Of a stretch of 64,000 nucleotides of DNA, positions 59,897 through 64,000 are shown in pieces. Below the pieces are notes generated by a model. That model was not told the origin of the DNA, searched no databases, and saw only the letters and a list, made by a program, of their open reading frames with translations. Made by a program: the position numbers and the translations under genes. This DNA is from Tolypothrix campylonemoides VB511288 (GTDB lineage: Bacteria; Cyanobacteriota; Cyanobacteriia; Cyanobacteriales; Nostocaceae), in contig JXCB02000002.1 in NCBI GenBank assembly GCA_000828075.3, positions 1,478,659-1,542,658 of the forward strand. The letters run 5' to 3'. Each line of letters begins with the position of its first letter. Within the stretch, counting starts at the first letter, position 1.

Positions 59897-60601
59897 TTGT
59901 CAGAAATCGGGACTCAAAATATCGACACTGCTAGAATCTCCGTTATTATTCCGGTTCTTAATGAGGTGAAAAATATAAAACAAGCTGTTGCCAGCACTCA
60001 ACCAAGTACAAATGTGGAAGTGATTGTGGTAGACGGCGGTTCAAATGATGGTACTGCGGAAATTGCTGAATCATTAGGTGTCAACCTTATCTTTGCTCCT
60101 CGTGGTCGTGCTACTCAAATGAATGCGGGTGCTTTGGCTGCAAGTGGAAATATTTTGCTATTTCTGCATGCAGATACCCGTTTACCTGCTGAGTTTGATA
60201 TCATGGTTCGCACTGCACTGCAACAACCTGGGGTTGTGGCGGGTGCGTTTGCTGTACGGATAGGCGCACAGCTATGGAGTTTGCGATTGGTGGAATGGGG
60301 GGTGAATTGGCGATCGCGTTTTTTGCAAATGCCTTATGGAGATCAAGCCATTTTTTTAAACAAAGAAATATTTTATCGAATAGGTAAGTTTCCAGAAATC
60401 CCAATTATGGAAGACTTTGAACTTATCCGACGCTTAAGAAGGACTGGACAAATTACCATTATTAATGTACCTGTTTTGACATCTGCACGCCGATGGCTGA
60501 AAAAGGGAGTTTTCAAAACCACCCTGACCAATCAAATCATTATTCTGGCTTATTTACTTGGTGTTTCTCCAAAGCGAATTATAAGCTGGTTCCGGCGATA
60601 A
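59897..60601 (+). CDS. Family 2 glycosyltransferase (TIGR04283 type)
   Basis: 234 residues, GT-A fold. The N-terminal motif SVIIPVLNEVKNIKQAV, the metal site VIVVDGGSNDGTAEIAES and LFLHADTRLP fit GT2. MPYGDQAIFLNKEIFYRIGKFPEIPIMEDFELIRRL is characteristic of the TIGR04283 group, proposed to act in arsenosugar synthesis. The start is a TTG at 59897 preceded by AAGGAGAAAG. A hydrophobic C-terminal stretch (NQIIILAYLLGVSPKRI) may attach it to the membrane. Confidence 0.85.
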   Translation: MSEIGTQNIDTARISVIIPVLNEVKNIKQAVASTQPSTNVEVIVVDGGSNDGTAEIAESLGVNLIFAPRGRATQMNAGALAASGNILLFLHADTRLPAEFDIMVRTALQQPGVVAGAFAVRIGAQLWSLRLVEWGVNWRSRFLQMPYGDQAIFLNKEIFYRIGKFPEIPIMEDFELIRRLRRTGQITIINVPVLTSARRWLKKGVFKTTLTNQIIILAYLLGVSPKRIISWFRR

Positions 60602-60950
60602 AAATTAAGAAAGATTTAAGCTTTTTATCATGTAAGTGTCATATTCTTAATTAGATGTAGCGATTGGAGATATTGTCTTCAAAAGGTATTCTTAAATTGG
60701 AATAGAAGTATTAAAATTGCATCCTCCGATGCTTAAGCTAAAACACATTGAATTTGCTTGCTTTAAATTTTTCCAAATTCTTGTGGGGTGGGCATCTTGC
60801 CCGCCTGCATAATGCAAGTTAAATGTGGAACAGCTTAGTAGAGAAATGCTTGGAAGATATCTGTCAATTTTTTAACTCACAAAAAAATGCAAAGATTGTC
60901 GTCCTTGTCAAGAAGGATTTTGCATTTTCAATCTTAAAGGAGGTACACCA
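60602..60950. other. Leader of the MerA-like gene
   Basis: No convincing gene in 349 bases. It contains GGGGTGGGCATCTTGCCCGCC near 60785 and ends with the strong ribosome site AAAGGAGG at 60940. Confidence 0.55.
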
Positions 60951-62495
60951 ATGTCAGAATTCCAAAGAGTTACAGTTCGCCCGATGGATGAGTATAACCA
61001 GACATTGGTTTCTTACGTACATCCACAGAATTGGGTCAATCCTGAACCTGCTGATTATTACGACTTGGTAGTGATTGGTGCGGGTACAGCAGGCTTGGTG
61101 GCGGCTGGAGGTGCAGCACTTGTAGGTGTGGGTTTGAAGGTTGCATTGATTGAAAAACACCTTATGGGTGGGGATTGTTTGAATTTTGGTTGCGTACCAT
61201 CAAAGAGCATTATCCGGTCTTCTCGGGTGGTTGGGGAAATGTGGAATGCAAAACAATATGGAATTCACGCACCCAAATATGTTGATGTTGATTTTCCTGA
61301 AGTCATGACACGGATGCGGCGCATAAGAGCCGGGATCAGCCATCATGACTCAGCTGTGCGCTTTCAAAAGATGGGGGTGGATGTCTTTTTAGGGAAGGCT
61401 CAGTTTGTCAGCAACGATACCGTGGAAGTTGGCGACAAAACTCTCCGGTTTAAAAAAGCGGTGATAGCTACGGGAGCCAGACCCATGTCACCTTCAATTC
61501 CTGGAATTGAAGAAGCGGGTTATCTGACCCATGAAACAGTGTTTTCTCTGATCCAAAAACCCCAAAGCTTGGTGGTGATTGGTGGTGGACCTATTGGCGG
61601 CGAGTTGGCGCAGGCTTTTCGACGCTTAGGTTGTGAAGTGACACTTTTGCATAAAGGAAGTCATATCCTCAATAAAGAAGATGCTGACGCAGCGGAGATT
61701 GTCGAAAAAGTCTTCATTCGCGAAGGAATTCGCTTAGTGCTGAATTCCCAAATACAGAACGTGGAAAAGACTAACGAGGGCAAAAATGTTTACTTTACCT
61801 GTAATGGTAAGCAGGATGTTGTCACAGCAGATGACATTTTAATAGGTACAGGACGCGCCCCAAATGTCGAAGGTCTGAATTTAGAAGCTGTCGGGGTAGA
61901 ATACGACCAGCGCCATGGTGTGATGGTGAATGATTACCTGCAAACGACAAATCCTAGGATTTTTGCAGCTGGCGATATCTGCATGAACTGGAAGTTTACT
62001 CATGCTGCTGATGCTGCTGCGCGGATTGTGATTAGAAATGCACTGTTTTCTCCTTTTGGTTTGGGACGGCAGAAACTCAGCAGTTTAGTTATGCCCTGGG
62101 TCACTTATACTGATCCCGAGATTGCCCATGTTGGAATGTACGAACACCAGGCGCAGGAAATGGGTATTGATGTCGTGACGATAAAAATACCATTTAGTGA
62201 TGTAGACCGAGCGATCGCCGATGGTGAAGAGGAAGGATTTGTCAAAATCCACCATCGAAAGGGGTCTGATAAAATATTAGGCGCGACTATTGTTGCCCGT
62301 CATGCGGGTGAGATGATTTCACAGATAACAACGGCAATCGTTCATAATATTGGCTTGAACAAGCTGAGTCAAGTGATTCATCCTTACCCAACTCAAGCTG
62401 AAGCCATTAGGAAAGCAGCAGATGCTTACTATCTCTCCACTGCCCTCACACCAAACACCAAACGACTGTTAGCATGGGTGAAAAAGTTTTCGTGA
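60951..62495 (+). CDS. Mercuric reductase-like FAD-dependent disulfide oxidoreductase
   Basis: 514 residues. FAD site LVVIGAGTAGLVAAGGAALVG; the redox pair is GGDCLNFGCVPSK; the NAD(P) site is SLVVIGGGPIGGELAQAF; the C-terminal dimer His-Glu is in HPYPTQAEAI. It lacks the HMA domain and the C-terminal vicinal Cys pair of true MerA, so mercury reduction is doubtful. An N-terminal 40 residues (SEFQRVTVRPMDEYNQTLVSYVHPQNW) is an extension seen in a cyanobacterial subgroup. Role unknown. Confidence 0.87.
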   Translation: MSEFQRVTVRPMDEYNQTLVSYVHPQNWVNPEPADYYDLVVIGAGTAGLVAAGGAALVGVGLKVALIEKHLMGGDCLNFGCVPSKSIIRSSRVVGEMWNAKQYGIHAPKYVDVDFPEVMTRMRRIRAGISHHDSAVRFQKMGVDVFLGKAQFVSNDTVEVGDKTLRFKKAVIATGARPMSPSIPGIEEAGYLTHETVFSLIQKPQSLVVIGGGPIGGELAQAFRRLGCEVTLLHKGSHILNKEDADAAEIVEKVFIREGIRLVLNSQIQNVEKTNEGKNVYFTCNGKQDVVTADDILIGTGRAPNVEGLNLEAVGVEYDQRHGVMVNDYLQTTNPRIFAAGDICMNWKFTHAADAAARIVIRNALFSPFGLGRQKLSSLVMPWVTYTDPEIAHVGMYEHQAQEMGIDVVTIKIPFSDVDRAIADGEEEGFVKIHHRKGSDKILGATIVARHAGEMISQITTAIVHNIGLNKLSQVIHPYPTQAEAIRKAADAYYLSTALTPNTKRLLAWVKKFS

Positions 62496-62689
62496 CATTT
62501 CAAGGAAAGCGGATTGAATCGGTCGCAGATGTCTTCATCATTACCCGCAGTAATCCCCAGCCTACGGGTACGTTGAGCGTGGAGACTTCCGCGATACCGT
62601 TAACTTTCAAAAAATGCTCTTGCGATTGGCGATTGAGGAGATAAGAAATAGGAAATATTCCCCAGTCGCTACTCGCTAGTCCCTAGTCG

Positions 62690-63865
62690 CTAATCTTTAA
62701 AAATAATGTGATGTTTGGAGTCAAAACCGATTTTACCTTGTTGTTGTAACTTGCCCATAAGCCGTGTAATAGTTACCCTAGTTGTGCAGCAAGCGCTAGC
62801 AAGTTCTTCATGAGTCAAGCGAACACTGAGGCGAATTCCCTCTGCTAGTGGTTGACCAATTTCCTGTTTTAAAAGGAGTAATAATTGGTCAAATCGGTCT
62901 TGTACTCGTCGTCTACCAGCAATCACCAAAAAAAATTCGGTTTGCCGTAATCGTTTATTAATTTTTGGTAATAAGGTATGACTGAGACTTGGTGAAGCGG
63001 CAATTTCTGCAAGGTCAATTGACACTAATTCTACTTCGGATAGAGCTGTTGCTTGGTAAGTGTGTAGCATGGTCAAACTTGAACCAAAAACCATTCCTTC
63101 TCCTGCCAACCCAACCATGATTTCCTCGCCTGTTTCACAAACCGTACTCAGCTTGACGCAACCTTGACACACATACCAAAGAGTGCTTGAGTTGAGGGAA
63201 ATAGATTCTCCTTTGCAATATTTATGCCAGAGGCGGCCTTGAGTTAGGTCGCTGTCATTTTTCAACAGCGCTAATTCTACTTGTTTGCGTTCAGTAATAT
63301 CACGTATCAGCCAGCGAAGTCCTATTGGCTTACCCTGCTGATTGCGGACAACTCCCACTGTCATGGCGGCGTCTAATAACTCGCCATCACGTTTTTGAAT
63401 GCGTACGACTAACTCTTTTACCTTCGTGCATTCGCATATTTGGGTCAGGTAGCTGCGAAAAGCGGGACGATCTGGGAGTGCTACAAGGTTTACTATTGGT
63501 TTGCCTATCAGATAGTTCTGTGAGACTTTCAGTAGTGTCGCCGTCGTATGGTTGGCTTCACGAATCATGCCTAAGGTATTTGTGACTAAGTAGGCATCTG
63601 GTGCAAACTCGAATAAATCTTGGTAGCGTTGACGTTCCGCTTCTAGCAAAGTTCGTGTTTGTATGAGTTCTTCATTCTGCTGATGAAGTTCCTCTGTAGC
63701 CAAACTGACTATTTCTGAAGCACTACCAAGTTCGACAAGAGCTTGCGGTAGCACATCTGGCATGATAGGCATTGTGTTCAGATTTTCGTATAAATCTGTT
63801 AAACGCCTGTACATTCCCTGCGTGCGTTGGGTAAATTTGTCTATTTCTAATTTGTCTATATTCAC
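62690..63865 (-). CDS. PAS domain-containing CRP/FNR family transcriptional regulator
   Basis: 391 residues from GTG 63865. An N-terminal coiled-coil-like stretch (about 50-80, ATEELHQQNEELIQTRTLLEAERQ) leads into a PAS domain (about 81-195, YQDLFEFAPDAYLVTNTLGMIREAN...DITERKQ). Then a cNMP-binding-like beta roll (about 215-305), and a CRP-type HTH (about 330-380, LTHEELASACCTTRVTITRLMGKL). The roll lacks a clear cAMP phosphate cassette, so the signal may come from PAS. Single gene, no obvious target nearby. Confidence 0.88.
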   Translation of the reverse strand: MNIDKLEIDKFTQRTQGMYRRLTDLYENLNTMPIMPDVLPQALVELGSASEIVSLATEELHQQNEELIQTRTLLEAERQRYQDLFEFAPDAYLVTNTLGMIREANHTTATLLKVSQNYLIGKPIVNLVALPDRPAFRSYLTQICECTKVKELVVRIQKRDGELLDAAMTVGVVRNQQGKPIGLRWLIRDITERKQVELALLKNDSDLTQGRLWHKYCKGESISLNSSTLWYVCQGCVKLSTVCETGEEIMVGLAGEGMVFGSSLTMLHTYQATALSEVELVSIDLAEIAASPSLSHTLLPKINKRLRQTEFFLVIAGRRRVQDRFDQLLLLLKQEIGQPLAEGIRLSVRLTHEELASACCTTRVTITRLMGKLQQQGKIGFDSKHHIIFKD

Positions 63866-64000
63866 TAGAAATTCCTACGATAAAGCCTGCAAAAATTGAA
63901 AATAATATCCGACTCAATAAAGTATAGGCATCATGCGAATTAGGCAAACCTAGAGAACCAAATGATTAAATAGAAAAATTAAGTTATCTTATTTTCAGAG

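Noticed and set aside
60823..61071. 82-residue plus-strand frame upstream of and overlapping the MerA-like gene
   Set aside because: It overlaps the real gene in another frame and has no family features; the strong ribosome site belongs to ATG 60951.
60951..62495. True mercuric reductase (merA) with a mer operon
   Set aside because: No HMA domain, no C-terminal Cys pair and no merR/merT/merP nearby.

Overview
The window is chromosomal DNA of a cyanobacterium, most likely a filamentous heterocyst-forming lineage (Nostoc, Scytonema, Tolypothrix or Calothrix type). The basis is the aar-accA pair, psaK, an orange carotenoid protein, dapL, sucrose synthase, pentapeptide-repeat proteins, a WD40 Ser/Thr kinase, frequent GCGATCGC (HIP1) words and many short tandem and palindromic repeats in spacers. 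Genus placement is inference; no rRNA is present.

Layout. 1-10.1 kb is mostly core metabolism: the end of acyl-ACP reductase (aar), accA, an SDR, folE, trpF, two tandem psaK genes, a CBS-containing site-2 protease, an HD hydrolase, and a minus-strand run of YbjN, a lipoate/octanoyl ligase and an S51 peptidase. 10.2-15.3 kb is rearranged. It holds a Rieske oxygenase and a WD40 kinase, then the broken remains of a second copy of the same gene pair. That remnant is cut by an IS630-type element that itself carries a small MITE, and a relE-type toxin fragment lies beyond it. 15.4-19.2 kb holds gatD, an SH3 protein and murT (peptidoglycan amidation) and a thioredoxin-like thylakoid protein. 19.5-20.8 kb is a small accessory patch: an unknown gene, hicAB and two closely packed tRNA-like genes. 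21.1-26.3 kb holds a pentapeptide protein, a VWA metallopeptidase-like protein and its MoxR-type AAA partner, which contains a 375-residue intein with a LAGLIDADG endonuclease.

27-30.6 kb is an ergothioneine cluster (egtC, egtB, egtD). 31.4-34.5 kb is a nitrate/sulfonate-type ABC transporter without a binding protein. 34.7-41.8 kb is sugar metabolism: a GH65 phosphorylase/beta-phosphoglucomutase fusion, sucrose synthase and a zinc dehydrogenase. 41.9-45.3 kb contains a candidate 46-residue peptide gene and a decaying MgtA-type ATPase hit twice by the same small repeat. OCP follows at 45.8 kb.

46.8-55.2 kb is an accessory island: a frameshifted doc toxin with its antitoxin, a DUF433/DUF5615 pair bracketed by direct repeats, a 1320-residue Mrr-like nuclease-NACHT protein that looks like an antiviral STAND NTPase, a duplicated dapL 3' end, dapL itself, and a ParD/ParE-type pair. 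55.3-64 kb returns to ordinary genes: mtnC, a pentapeptide protein, a TetR/DUF1772 divergent pair with visible operators, ttcA, a glycosyltransferase, a MerA-like oxidoreductase and a PAS-CRP regulator.

The best candidates for unusual biology are the Mrr-NACHT protein and its flanking toxin-antitoxin island, the intein in the MoxR ATPase, the tRNA-like pair, the nested mobile elements, the repeats inserted in frame in coding genes, and the 46-residue peptide gene followed by a hairpin. All functions are read from sequence by eye. No database search was run.
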